From contig CM049318.1 of assembly GCA_026874595.1 (NCBI GenBank), positions 44,434,456 through 44,498,455 of the forward strand: a stretch of DNA of 64,000 nucleotides, written 5' to 3'. Shown piece after piece: positions 1 to 11,457 of the stretch. This DNA is from Sipunculus nudus. Taxonomy: Eukaryota > Annelida > Sipuncula > Golfingiida > Sipunculidae. Each line of letters opens with the position of its first letter. Position 1 is the first letter of the stretch. The position numbers and the translations under genes are program-made. The notes under the pieces were generated by a model. It made no database searches and had not been told where the DNA came from. It saw nothing but the letters and a program-made list of their open reading frames with translations.

Positions 1-1293
1 ATCTCTCTTGAGAAAAGAGCATTAATTTATTTTACAGAAACAGGAAGGTAGGTGGCGCCACCTGTCTGGTTTTCACAAAAATTTTCGAAGATGGATAGAC
101 ATGCTAAATTTAACAATTTCAAGTTTTAAATCCACATGTCAATCCTAGCTTGAATTATCATCCCGGAACCAAATTTTTGGACAGATGGCCCCTATGACCT
201 TCACCTTTGACCTTGTGCCCTCAAAATGGACAGGGGTCTTCCTCTATTGGCTGGTGAACTATATGTGCAAGATAAAAGGTCTGAGATGAAAAGTTTGGCT
301 GAAAATGCATCAACAATCTTTTTAAAGATGTGTTCTGTGACCTTGGCCTTAGACCTTGAGACCCTAAAATCAATTTTTTAATGGGACATATATAAGTCAA
401 GTTTGAGATCCATACATCAAAAATAGCTGGAATTATCATTCGAAAACTAATTTTTTACAGATAGCTCCTGTGGCCTTGACCTTTGACCTTGTGACCCCAA
501 AATTGATATGGATCATCTACTATTGGCACGTAAGCTATATTTCAAGATGGAACATCTGGGATGAAAAGTTTGGCTTAAAATGCATCCACAATATCTTTAA
601 AGATGCGAGTCCAGTGACCTTGACCTTTGACCTGATGACCCTAGAACCTATAGGGTTCTTACTTTATTGGTGGGCCATACATAAGTCACGTTTGCAATCC
701 ATAAGGCTATCAACACTGGAGATATCATAAGAGGTGTGTGATTTTCACCAAATATGGAAATATTAAAAATCAAGGCCACTCTCATGGTAAAGGTCATGAC
801 CCAAATTTAAATAGACCTCATCCCCAAACCCAACTCTCTACATGTTCATAATATGAAAGAAATCTGTCCATTAGTTTTTTATTTATAAAGCTCACAGTAC
901 TGTCAAGTGGCAATTATGGGGGTATTAAAAGGCGTAAAAACAAGAAAAGGATAATAGGTGGCGCCACCAGTTTCCAGCATATCACAAGGCCATCCAAGAT
1001 CTTTGGTCACCTTGATTTTTGGACCAGTCCATGCAAGCTTTCTTGAGATATTTAAGAATTTGTGTTATTTTCAGCAAAAATGGACCTATTCAAGGTCAAG
1101 GTCACTCTCCTAGCAAAGGTCATGACCTCATTTTAAATAGGCTTTGTCCTCTTACTATATCTATGCAAATGTAAAGTTTAAAAAAAGATCAGTGAAATAT
1201 TTTTTTAGTTATCCAGCTCACAAGATTTTTCTGTGGCAGCGGTGACAGGACTGTCGTGAAACCATAGTATCCCAACTTTGTCTGTGGATACAA
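1..1293 (-). mobile_element. F3 element, truncated by window start
   Basis: The right end is the F3 terminal hairpin at 1267-1291 (GTATCCC.../...GGATAC around ACTTTGTC), followed by CAA. The usual CGG tract before it has decayed to GGCAGCGG. The body holds two palindromic modules (51-62 and 957-968) and a four-unit array of about 140 bp built on TGACCTTGACCTTTGACCT-like sequence. A stretch at 1080-1145 (AAGGTCAAGGTCACTCTCC, then AAAGGTCATGACCTCATTTT) matches the other F3 copies. The left end lies outside the window. No coding frame is supported. This is a non-autonomous element. Confidence 0.7.
183..660. repeat. Tandem array of ~140-bp units with AGGTCA direct repeats
   Basis: Four diverged units start near 198, 340, 472 and 615. 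Each carries (G)TGACCTTGACCTTTGACCT followed by (T/C)(T/A)TGACC(C)CAAAAT, then TTCTT near TATTGG, then TATATGCAAGATGGAA...GGATGAAAAGTTTGGCT. TGACCTTTGACCT is exact at 477-489 and 621-633, which on the minus strand is AGGTCA-A-AGGTCA. The open frames here come from the repeat period being near a multiple of three and do not look like a gene. Confidence 0.75.
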
Positions 1294-1586
1294 GTAAACT
1301 ATGAGAAACCTTTTTGACGTACACAGGAATAAATTCCCCACATATTTAAATGAAAATATTATGATCATAACTGTCAACTTACCAATGAAAGGTGTTCTCA
1401 AAAAGTAGGACATTAAGGAAAATTTTACAAACTAAAATTCTTTTTTTTTTCAGATAACAACCATTCAAAGTTTTTTAAAGCTTTGTTTCAATTTTAAATC
1501 ATGGTGTTTGGCATTCATTTTTTGTCGGCAGAGTGTTACACATTCAGAGGAATTTAACAGAGATGTTATACAGATAAAATGAAAAA
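1294..1586. other. Unassigned AT-rich spacer
   Basis: No gene, hairpin end or recognised repeat family is visible between the F3 right end and the F1b left end. The stretch includes a T10 run near 1441. Confidence 0.5.
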
Positions 1587-2648
1587 ACAAGGGACCCATG
1601 GGTCACGGCACTCAGCTGACTGTGATTGGACTATAAATGTATCATCATTGTGATACTATATCCAGACAATAAAGCTTATGAATGGAACCTGACTGATGGA
1701 TTAATATGGAGTAAAATATAGTGGTTTATATTTTATTAATTTAGGAGGGGCTGACAATAGCGATATATTTGAGCAAATATGAATGTAATGACAGTATACT
1801 AAGCAGTGATGGAATGATGAAAGGAGTTCAACCTGACATGAAGGGATTTATGAATTTGTTACTGTGTGACATGATATCTCTTCAGTCTTGACAAGGTACA
1901 TTATTTTGATGCCCACCATGTCTACATAAGACACAATATTGACATAATTTCTGGCATGTACATAGGTACCTATGGACAAATAGTTATGCAAAATATAAAA
2001 ATATGAATACATCTGATTCATCTTGTTCTTGTTTACTGAGGCTGACATTGAGATAGGGTTTGGAGAAGGGAACAGTGAGGGCAGCAAGAAGGGGTGGATG
2101 TAGAGAGAAACGGAGAGGAAAGAGAGGGGAAGGAGCATTCAACAGTACTTGAACACCTGGTAGGTTAAAATCTAAAATATTATGAAATGTAGATAAAGTC
2201 TGAGAGCAAGAGGTAACCTAGCTAGGCCATAGTTGGTTGATGTGATTGAAGAAATGGTTGCAAATAATATTTTGAGATCTTACCATGCGTTTCCATTGGT
2301 TCCATTTTTTTTAGCTGTTGACAGTTCAACAGTTTACACATTTGTCTAATGAGATCCAATTTATTTAATAAATCTTTTTTTTCAATTTTATGATATGTAT
2401 ACAGTTGCCATAATGTCTCCACTCTACAAGTGGAATGAATTGATGGGGGGGAGATTTTGATATTACACCTCTGTCTCTCTGTAGATATTTTCTTTAATTA
2501 TTAAATTTTATGCTATAGCAATAGAACTATTGTTCACAGTGCCAAGGAGCAAGGACTCAGTACGGTGAAGAAGGGGATGGTGGGAGTTACAACACCCTTG
2601 CATATACATACTGGATATGAAATTAAATTCAACAGTGCTTATAAGAAA
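1587..2648 (-). mobile_element. F1b variant element, left end and body
   Basis: It begins with the F1 left terminus ACAAGGGACCCATGGGTCAC and the subterminal GCTCAGCTGACT-like box (here CACTCAGCTGACTG). The body differs from the 2.6-kb F1a type and matches 51974-52260 (GATACTATATC, AATAAAG, AGTAAAATATAGTGGTTTAT, TTTAGGAGGGG, GAGCAAATAT). The later part, near 2166-2300, matches 61965-62100 (ATCTAAAATA, GATAAAGTCT, GGCCAT, GGTTGA). No right terminus is recognised before the F2 left end, so the right boundary is uncertain. Confidence 0.5.
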
Positions 2649-3980
2649 ACAAGGCCTACAGGCCTTATGCAAACCTGTGCATTGGGAAATATATCAGGTA
2701 TAATGCTACAATGCTGGACCATTACTTCTCATGTATATAAACAATGCAAGTACTAAACATTTTGAATAAGAAACAATTACACAAACATCACTGCTGAAAT
2801 TCTAGCATGGGTGCACACAACACAAAAATGATTGTAGCTGGCACCACCAGTTCTTGTATACAACGAAGCTATTCAACATGTATAAATATGCCCAATTTCA
2901 GGCTGATATTTCAAATTCCTCTGTAGAAATAAGCAGGCACATACACTTTGCAAATTCATTGTAGGTGGCGACATCTCTCTTGTGATAGAGACAGCAATCA
3001 AAGACACATAGACAGTTCAAAATATCAGGCCAATACATCAAACTTACCTGAGTCTGATGCATGGGGCTGACGAGGCATAGGTGAGAAGGGCAGTTGCCCT
3101 GAATGGACTGTGACAAATTTGCTAGCTCAGGCTACTGCACTGAGTGAAATCATGACCTGCACCTGGTTAGACTGAGTGAACTTTTGACCTGTACCTGACT
3201 GCACTGAGTGAACTCTTGACCTGTTGCCTAATCTGATATAGTTGGCAGTCTGCCAAAGCTATTAATAGATCCAGACTGACCTTTGGCCTGTTGCTAAATC
3301 TGAAATAGTAGCCACACCATTGCATAAGCTCACAGATTGGCTCCACATGCAGCCCTGAGGGGCATGACACCCATGAGGTGATCAAATGGTGCCCATGAGG
3401 TGTTCATATGTCACCCATGAGGTGATCACATGCCTTGTGCTTGGCTGCACTGATTGAACTCTTGACCTATATCTGGCTGCACTAAATGAACTCTTGATCT
3501 GTCGCCAAATCTGAAACAGTTTGCAGTTTCTCAACCTATTTAAAGATACAGACACAATCTTGGCCTGTTGGTAAATCTGTTTACACATACTGAAAGACTG
3601 AAATGTTTTTTTTTAAGCTGACATATTCATAAACTTTTTATCAAAATATCAAGAATAATAAAGGATATAGTCCTTTCATTGTTACAGGTCCAATAATTCT
3701 GCCAAAAATTATTCAAGTAAACTTGAACAAAGGCCACCTACAAATAACTTTTGTGCAATGTTACAGAAGTTATAATTGAACCAATAATTTTGTAGAAGAA
3801 CAGTTTTGCAGTCCTCAGTTTGAAATAGACATAATACTGGCCATAAGACAAATTAAGCTTTTCTGATATGATTGAAAGAACCATGTCCTAGGATAATTCT
3901 TTTGAAATATTGAACAATTTGGCTTGGCAGTTTTGGAGGAGAAGATTTTTTAAAGGTTTTTATCACTTGGACAAAGTCAT
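2649..3980 (-). mobile_element. F2 element, left half
   Basis: It starts with ACAAGGCCTACAGGCC and GCAAACCTGTGC, the F2 left palindrome and subterminal box. It contains GGCACCACCAG modules, repeats of CACTGAGTGAACTCTTGACCTG, and an internal degenerate copy of the F2 right-end box (CCACACCATTGCATAAGCTC at 3312-3331). A short 21-bp minisatellite follows near 3367-3432. The part from about 3640 (ATAAAGGATATAGTCCTTTCATTG...) is homologous to 24848-24968, 26588-26760 and 48060-48360. It therefore serves as an uninterrupted reference for the two F3 insertions described below. No right terminus follows directly. Confidence 0.65.
3367..3432. repeat. ~21-bp minisatellite (CCCATGAGGTGATCACATG type)
   Basis: About three units of CCCATGAGGTG(A/T)TCA(A/C)ATG(N)2 sit next to each other. 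The same minisatellite occurs at 23107-23172 and, in its cleanest form, at 44224-44312, always at the same place inside F2. Confidence 0.7.
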
Positions 3981-4269
3981 ACTGCAGGCACATGTATTAT
4001 CTAGTTAATTTATATACATATTCTTTTAAAACTATTCTTTTAATACTTTTCTGTTATTTCATAGTTCCAATTAAGCAGACCTTCATTCAGTATCTAGATT
4101 ATGTTAATTTATATTTTGAAAATTAAATGAACCATTTTTTCATGATATTAATTTATTTGATTATGTAATATGAGAATATAAGTAACTGTTCATATTTTAT
4201 TATTTAATATCTGAAATTTTGATATCAAATAATTAGATCCTGTTATGTACAAAATTTAAAGTACAAGAT
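3981..4269. other. AT-rich unassigned stretch
   Basis: Very AT-rich DNA with no recognisable gene or element end. It precedes the left arm of the large inverted repeat and may belong to the same unit. Confidence 0.4.
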
Positions 4270-4900
4270 TGTTTAATACCAAATTTATTGTGAAACTGAT
4301 TTAAATAATATTTTATTTGTTTTGTAAAATTGATGTAAGTTTAAATCACTCTCCATATTCCTAAATTATCCTATGCTTCTTTTGCTGCTATGAAGAAGGG
4401 CATGCCTGAAGAATAAAAGTCATGCTTGCTTCCATTATTGTAAAGTTTACCACCTCTCTGTTCACTCTCGAGATGTATTATGTGATGGAATAAAAAATGG
4501 CATCACATCCAAATGAACATGTACACCCGAGAAGATGGGGTACTTTTGTCTCCAGTTTGGTTCTGTCCAGAATCTTGACGTAAACAGTATTTTTATTGGA
4601 TATATTTATAAGCCCTACATAAATTCCTCTCCTGATACATACATAAAGGATTGAATTGTCAGCTTTGATACTAAATAATAATATGCAATAATCATGAATA
4701 ATTCCTCTGGAGACAAATTTTTAGTTACACTGAAAATCTTTATTTATTGACTATAAATTTATGTGAAATATATATGAAAATAATATAAAGTGTACAAGTA
4801 TGCATATAATTATAAATCAATATTTCACATATGCCAAGGCCTTTACAATGGGTTGTCCTGTTTCTGTTTTGAATGTAACTAACTTGTTTGGACTGAAAAA

Positions 4901-5014
4901 CAAAGCATGCCAGACCAGCATCAGGAAAAACAAAGCATGCCAGATCAGCATCAGGAAAAATAAAGAATGCCAGACCAGCATCAGGAAAAACAAAGCATGC
5001 CAGACCAGCATCAG
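4901..5014. repeat. 30-bp tandem repeat, 3.8 copies
   Basis: The unit is CAAAGCATGC-CAGACCAGCA-TCAGGAAAAA, at 4901, 4931, 4961 and 4991. The third unit has TAAAGAATGC. It lies at the inner edge of the left inverted-repeat arm. Because the period is a multiple of three, open frames run through it on both strands. They are not considered genes. Confidence 0.95.
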
Positions 5015-5499
5015 TATTTACCAATGTTTTTTTTTCTCCTTGTGATCATCTCCTGATGATACAAAAGTTCATAAAACCACACCATTCAAACATCAGATAA
5101 GATATCACCTGAGCTTGATAAGATAGGAAAATATTAACCCTCCAGTGAGACTGGGATGGTGTTTCTACTGATAAAACCTTGGTTAACAGAGGAAGATGTC
5201 CATGCACTCATCACATGCATTGTTATCTGTCAGTCACAGCAAGAGAAACCCTAAATACATCACCTAGTTTCTTGGAACAAAAGGAAAGGTCAGGATCCCA
5301 GTCTGTCTTAGGAGTGTGCTTTTCAGTCACAGGATACATGTGAATGCAAGCCCAGAAATGTGTTCCACTCCCCCATGAGTCATCTCAGCCCACTGGAACA
5401 AAGGTGCAACCTCATACCAGTATAACTTTCCCCTCTTCCAATACACTAATTGCCCTATCTCACAATGATAAAAAACAGACATGGGGTCTATTACAGTTG

Positions 5500-5632
5500 T
5501 TCTATTACTACTACTATTACTATTACTTTCAATTTCTGATATTACTATTACCATTACCACATTTTATCTTCTATTACTATTACTATTACTATTACTGGGG
5601 TATCTATTACTATTACTATTACTATTACTTAA
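5500..5632. repeat. (TATTAC/TACTAT)n microsatellite
   Basis: Imperfect runs of CTATTACTATTACTATTACT are interrupted by short other sequence at 5530-5565. They lie in the spacer of the inverted repeat. Confidence 0.9.
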
Positions 5633-6342
5633 ACTGATGGTAGGATTCTAGACCTTGCACAGCCATGAGTGCTATAATCTAGCACCACAATCACATGTTT
5701 AAATAATATTGAAAGCAACTATATCATCCAGTTACCTACACAATTTTCTTATACTGTGTTTGTCATTTTCAAGACGCCTAATAATAATGGAGATCTTAAT
5801 TATTTCAGCTTCTTTAATTCTGTATTTTTTTAATATTTTGAAACCTCAATGATCGTTATTGGGGTGATTCAAGTCGAATTTATAAGATAATTGTATGAAC
5901 TCATGAATACATGTTACTTAAAGCAACCCATTGTAAAGGCCTTGGCATATGTAAAATATTGATTTATAATTATATGCATACTTGTTCATTTTTATTTTTA
6001 AATATATTTCACATAAATTTATTTTATAGTACATACTTCCGTTTAGATTTAATCTTCGTTCTCATAGTCAATAAATAAAGATTTTCAATGTAACTAAAAA
6101 TTGTCTATAGAGGAATTATTCATGATTATTGCATATTATTATTTAGTATCATAGCTGACAATTCAATCCTTTATGTATGTATCAGGAGAGGAATTTATGT
6201 AGGGCTGAGTCCTGTTTCCAAATCCTTATAAATATATCCAATAAAAATACTTTTTACGTCAAGATTCTGGACAGAACCAAACTGGAGACAAAAGTTCCCC
6301 ATCTTCTCGGGTGTATATGTTCATTTGGATGTGATGCCATGT

Positions 6343-6527
6343 TTTATTCCATCACATAATACATCTCGAGAGTGAACAGAGAGGTGGTAAACTTTACAAT
6401 AATGGAAGCAAGCATGACTTTTATTCTTCAGGACTTCTTTATTCCATCACATAATACATCTCGAGAGTGAACAGAGAGGTGGTAAACTTTACAATAATGG
6501 AAGCAAGCATGACTTTTATTCTTCAGG
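6343..6527. repeat. 90-bp tandem duplication in the right arm
   Basis: The sequence 6343-6432 recurs at 6438-6527 (TTTATTCCATCACATAATAC ... TTTTATTCTTCAGG) with a 5-nt spacer. The left arm has this segment only once (about 4405-4494), so the duplication arose after arm formation, or one copy was lost on the left. Confidence 0.9.
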
Positions 6528-7042
6528 CATGCCCTTCTTCAGAGCAGCAAAAGAAACATAGGATAATTTAGGAATATGGAGAGTGATTTAAACTTACATC
6601 AATTTTACAAAACAAATAAAATATTATTTAAATCACTTTCACAATAAATTTGGTATCAAACAAGGGACCTATGGGTCACGACGCTCAGCTGTTATATATG
6701 ATAAAAAAATATTTTTTAGAAATGAGGCACATGCTGGTTTTGTGTGGTAATAAATATAAGCTGTATTATGAGTTGTATGTATGATTTTGATAGTATCTTT
6801 GGAGACAGGGAAGAGGATTGATTTCATTTATTTTATTAACAAATGGAGTGCTATTGTCACACAGATTTTGACTTGGCCATATAACTTATAAGCAGAACAT
6901 GTAATATAAGAGTTTAACTATTTATTAAAAAAATTACAAATATTGTCCCAAATATAATTTTTATTAAAAATAATAAGAGAATCATATGATTTTTTAAAAT
7001 GAAATATAACTGATATGATTATTAAAATAATATTAAAGAATA

Positions 7043-7066
7043 TATTCATGAATGCATTCATGAATA
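7043..7066. repeat. 24-bp perfect palindrome, copy A
   Basis: TATTCATGAATG on the left mirrors CATTCATGAATA on the right with no loop. The same palindrome is intact in the F1a copies at 16883-16906 and 19244-19267, and in the copies at 48442, 55100 and 58226. Confidence 0.9.
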
Positions 7067-9225
7067 CATTTTGAAAGTATTTGCACCAGTATTCATATAC
7101 TTTCATTTTTACCTGAAATCCCATTCTTTATGCAAGAAATTTTATAATGGAGTACATAATCATATACGTATTTAAATACAATTACAAAGTATTTGCACCA
7201 TGTCTGGTATTTATTCAGTTTTCACCAAACAATGATTTTGAGAATCCAGAATATACAAAATTCACACATTTAAATAATGATCATAAGTACCTGGTTTTAT
7301 GGCTTTTATTTATATTAAAAAATAACTGTAAAAAATTCATTTTGGACTAATTTCACATCAATGTACACACTAGACACAGTAGGAATCTAGGTTAATATTA
7401 TCAACTGCATCTTTGTCTATCATTAATTTCCTTCATATAATCCCTAATGATTAGTAATGAATAATATGATTTACTTCTTTATCATTAAAAATGAACTGAA
7501 AAATGCCATAGGTGACTGCATGGTGTTATTTGGAATATGTGATATTCTACCCATCGATACAAGATTCTTATATCATCAGTAACTGCAAGTTAATTTCCTG
7601 TTATTATAAACTAACAAATGCCTTTTCTATTTTTCTTTAATTTGTTATTAAAAACCAAGAAAAATTTATTAATTTATTGTTTATTGTTATGTTGTTTGTT
7701 AAAAGTACTAGATGAGTTGGGTTGGACACCTGGATCAACTGTGGCTGGCCATAAGCTGCCTGGATTCTCGCCTCAAGCGTGCATAATTTGATGAAAGGTC
7801 AACAAGGTCAACATACAGGTGACTCAAGAGGGGCTGGAGAGAGCCAAAGTCAGACAGGGTCTCATAAAAAACATTAATAAAAGCTACAATATTTGGCCAA
7901 TTTCTTTCAGCTTTCTAAACTAAAAAGCTGAAATCCTTATGTGTGCATGATATGAGAATTATATCAACAGTGCTCTCAGGAAACAAACGTGCCATGGTCA
8001 CACTTGGGCAAAATTTAAGGTACTAATTTTATATTCATACTAATAACTTATAAAATTTGAAAAATTCAGAACTAATTTTGGGTATTCAATTGAATCTTGA
8101 TTAAATAATGTTACATCCCTGACAATAAAATCTCTAGCTTCAGCAATGCCCTTGTTAAGGGAGTAAATATATTTCTTGATTTTTTACAAAGTGCATTATG
8201 TTTGGGCCCATAACTTAAAAAAATACACAATACTGACATCATTTCTGGCATGTGCATAGCGAATGTATAGAAAAATATGTATATTATATATGATCAAAGT
8301 CAGATCTGTGGTTTTGATATTAGGCAGTCTTAAAGTGTAACAATGAGTTTTTAATGGAAAAATGAAGTTTTTCATTGATATCTCGAAGGAATTAAGTCCT
8401 AGTGACCAAATTCTTGGCATGGTAGGGGATTTTGGAGAAATCTAACTGTATGCTAAATTTAAGGAACTTAGAGCTGAAGCTCGGGAGCTGAGCTCTAGCA
8501 AACTGCATAACACTAGCAATATGTGACATGGTGCTTGAAAACTTGAATAAAATCTACAGTTTTTGATCAACTGGTTTCAAATTTTTGGTGTTAACAGTTG
8601 AAATGCTAACAAAAACAAGCTGAGAAAATTAAATCCACAGCAGTTACAGCAAAAAAACGTGCCATGGTCAAAGTTGGGCAAAATTTAAGGTACCAATTTT
8701 TTATTTTTGCTAATATTTTTAAAAATTTAAAAGATTTTGATCTAATTTTGGGTATACAATTTAATTTTGATTAATAAAAGTAATATTACTGGAAAAAAAA
8801 GTGCTTAGCTTTAACAAGTTTTGTGTTAAGTGATAAAATTTCTTTCCTGATTATTTACAAAATGCATTATGTTTGGGCCCATAACTTTTTTAAATTATAT
8901 AATACAGACCCAATTTCTGGCATGTACATAGGAATTATATAGAGGATTATTTATAGGAAATATGAGGAAATACAGATGAGTGGTTTTGATATTAGGCAGT
9001 CCTGAAGTGTGAAAATAGGTTTTTAATAAAAAATTGAGGTTTTTCCTTAATTTCTCAAAGGAATGAAGTCGCAAAGACCCAGTTTTCGGCTTGGTAGGAG
9101 ATCTTGGGGACATCTAACATTATGCTGAATTTTGGATTCCTAGGTCTTACGGTTTCAAAACGTGCCACATCTACGGACGGACGGACGGACAGACGGACGG
9201 ACGATGGACAATGGACCACGACTAT

Positions 9226-9254
9226 AGCTCAGATGACTTATAGTCAGCTGAGCT
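9226..9254. repeat. F1 right-terminal hairpin (copy A)
   Basis: Two 13-nt arms, AGCTCAGATGACT and AGTCAGCTGAGCT, surround loop TAT, with one A/G mismatch in the stem. The same hairpin ends every F1a copy (at about 19102-19130, 21457-21483, 51035-51063, 57698-57726, 60723-60751) and the partial copy ending at 61964. Confidence 0.9.
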
Positions 9255-9256
9255 AA

Positions 9257-10488
9257 AAATCATGTACTTTCAAGTGGCAATGATGGGGTATTAATTTTCA
9301 AGGTCAAGGCCACTCTAATAGGAAAGGTCATGACCCCAATTTATGAATACATCATCCCATAACCCATGTCTATGTATATGCATAATATGAAAGAAATCTG
9401 TCCATTAGTTTTTGACTTATAATGCTCACAGGTTATAAATGTACTGTTAAGTGGCAATAATGGGGTATTAAACGGCACGAAAACAAGTAAAAGAATAACA
9501 GGTGGCGCCACCTGTTTTCGGAACATGACATTACTATCCAAGATCTTCGGTCAAGTTGATTGTTGGACCAATGCATGCATCCCTTATTGAGAAATTAATG
9601 ATTTTGTGTGATTTTCACCATATATGGCAATATTCAAGGTCAAGGCCACTCATTGGAAAGGTCATGACCCCTATTCAAATAAACATTATCCTATAACCCA
9701 TATCCATGTATATGCATAATATGAAAGAAATTTGTCCATTAGTTTTTGACTTATAATGCTCACAGTACTAATAAATGGCAATGATGGGGTATTAAACGGC
9801 ACAAAACAAGTAAAAGAATAACAGGTGACGCCACCTGTTTCCGGTACATGACAATACTTTCCAAGATCTTTGAACATGTTGATTTTTGGACCAATGCATG
9901 CATCCCTTATTGAGATATTAATGATTTTGTGCAATTTTCACCATATATGGCAATATTCAAGGTCAAGGCCACTCTCATAGGAAAGGTCATGACCCCAATT
10001 TAAATAAACATCATCCCATAACCCATATCTATGTATTTGCATAATATGAAAGAAATCTGTCCATTAGTTTTTGACTTATAATGCTCACAGTACTGTCAAG
10101 TAGCAATTTTGGGGATATTAAACGGCATGAAAACAAGTAAAGAATAATAGGTGGCGCCACCAGTTTCTGGAACATGACAACCCTATCCATGATCTTCGAT
10201 CAACTTGATTTTGGGATCAATCCATGCAAGTTTTCTTGAGATATTTAAGAATTTGTGTGATTTTCCCCAAAATTGAACCTATTCAAGGTCAAGGTCACTC
10301 TCTTAGTTGAGGTCATGACCTCATTTTAAATAGGCGTTGTCCTCTCACCCATATCTATACATATACCAAGTTTGGTAAAGATCCGTGAAATATTTTTTGA
10401 GTTATTGTGTCCAAAAGAAATCTCTGCGGCGGGGGCGGCGCGACCGTGCCTAAACCATAGTATCTCCAGACTATGTCTGGCGATACAA
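9257..10488 (-). mobile_element. F3 element, right part with three ~325-bp units
   Basis: The body starts abruptly after F1 copy A, with no F3 left end. It holds three tandem units whose palindromes lie at 9501-9512, about 9827 (one base changed) and 10150-10161. Each unit contains ATTCAAGGTCAAGGCCACTC, AAAGGTCATGACCCC and TTTGACTTATAATGCTCACAG. The right end has GCGGGGGCGGCG and the hairpin 10460-10486 (GTATC, CCAGAC, TAT, GTCTGG, GATAC) followed by AA. Non-autonomous. Confidence 0.75.
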
Positions 10489-11457
10489 TTAATTATTATA
10501 AGAATTATTAAGGGGATTATTCTTGTAAAATATTAAACAAATTGGCCACAGTGGCTTAAGTCAAAAAATGTTTTGCAGGTTTATAACTCATATGGGAAAA
10601 TAAAGCAAAACGGCTAAGTTAAGCTTCCCATAACTCAGCCAAAAATCACTGAACCAAAACCATTTGAACAAACTTGAATTAACAACATCTAAGGATAATT
10701 AATGTGCGAGATTTAAGAATTTGGCCCAGTGGTTTTTGAGAAGAACATCTTTGTAGCCGCTGAGCTAAAATGGGCTGTTATGGCATATGACTAAATTCAG
10801 CTTCCCATAACTCAGCCAAAAGTCACTGAACTGAGACCATTTTAACAAACTTCAGAAAGCACTACCCTAGGATCATTTCTGTGCGATATTAAACAATTTG
10901 GCCATATGGTTTCAGAGAAGTTTTTTGTAGCTGTCAGTATGATATGGGCACTGATGACCCCCGTACAAAAAAAGGCTGATGCAGGTGGCGCCACCAATAC
11001 CTCAATTTCAGATATGACTCATGTGACCAACATTTGCATAAAATTTGGTGATGATAGCTCCAGCCGTTTCTCAGATTGTAATTTTAGTATGCTTTTTTGG
11101 ACAGATGACTAAGTTAAACTATCTGTAACTCTGCCAAAAATCACCGAACTTAAACCATTCGAACAAACTTGAGAGAGATTGTTTCAGGGATCATTTCTGT
11201 GAAATATTGGACATTTTGGCTGAACAGTTTTGGAGAAGAAGATTTTTAAAGCTTTTTTAGCTTTTTCCATATAAAATCTAAGAAAATGCAGTTAGCCAAA
11301 AAATAAGCAAAATCCGACAGAGTTTTTTAGATGACTAATTTTTTGCATAAAATTTCGTGATTCTAACTCTTGCCGTTTTTAAGATAGTATAGGTTAACGT
11401 ACAGACGACGGACGACGGACGACGCCACACCATCGCATAAGCTCACAGGTTCGCTAA
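10489..11457 (-). mobile_element. F2 element, right part
   Basis: The sequence matches the second half of other F2 copies (AATTATTATAAGAATTATT, AACTCAGCCAAAAATCACTG, TTTGAGAAGAA, GGCATATGACTAAATTCAGC). It has a module at 10984-10995 and the F2 right end ACGACGG repeats plus CACACCATCGCATAAGCTC and CACAGGTTCGCTAA. Its right flank AAAGCTGAAATCC is F1 interior, so this end abuts an F1 body. Confidence 0.75.

Larger units (their letters stand above)
4270..6659. mobile_element. Large inverted-repeat (foldback-like) unit
   Basis: The arms are 4270-4855 and 5924-6659. They are reverse complements over nearly their whole length: TGTTTAATACCAAAT pairs with ATTTGGTATCAAACA, GCATGACTTTTATTCTTCAGG pairs near 4405-4425, and CCAAGGCCTTTACAATGGGTTG pairs with the start of the right arm. 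The spacer (4856-5923) holds a 30-bp tandem repeat and a trinucleotide-type microsatellite. The right arm has a 90-bp tandem duplication. No transposase is visible. It could be a foldback or long-TIR non-autonomous DNA element, or a palindromic rearrangement. The right arm is cut or bordered by the F1 insertion at 6660. Confidence 0.75.
6660..9256 (-). mobile_element. F1a element copy A, complete, 2.6 kb
   Basis: Both ends are present. The left end is ACAAGGGACCTATGGGTCAC with GCTCAGCTG. The right end is (ACGG)n at 9173-9203, then a hairpin at 9226-9254 with arms AGCTCAGATGACT and AGTCAGCTGAGCT around TAT, then AAAAA. The 5' and 3' boxes GCTCAGCTGA/TCAGCTGAGC form subterminal inverted repeats. 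A 24-bp perfect palindrome centred on ATGCAT lies at 7043-7066. The body carries two related ~500-bp blocks, each with GTGCCATGGTCA, GGGCCCATAACTT and TGGCATGT(A/G)CATAG. No frame longer than about 75 codons is present, so the element is non-autonomous. Orientation is minus if Helentron-like. Confidence 0.85.

Noticed and set aside
4800..5045. Overlapping open frames on both strands with 10-residue repeats
   Set aside because: They result from the 30-bp tandem repeat, whose period is a multiple of three. No start context or neighbouring coding sequence supports a gene.
6660..9256. F1a considered as a cut-and-paste MITE
   Set aside because: The inverted boxes are subterminal, the ends are asymmetric (palindrome on one side, long hairpin on the other), and no target duplication is seen at four reconstructed sites.
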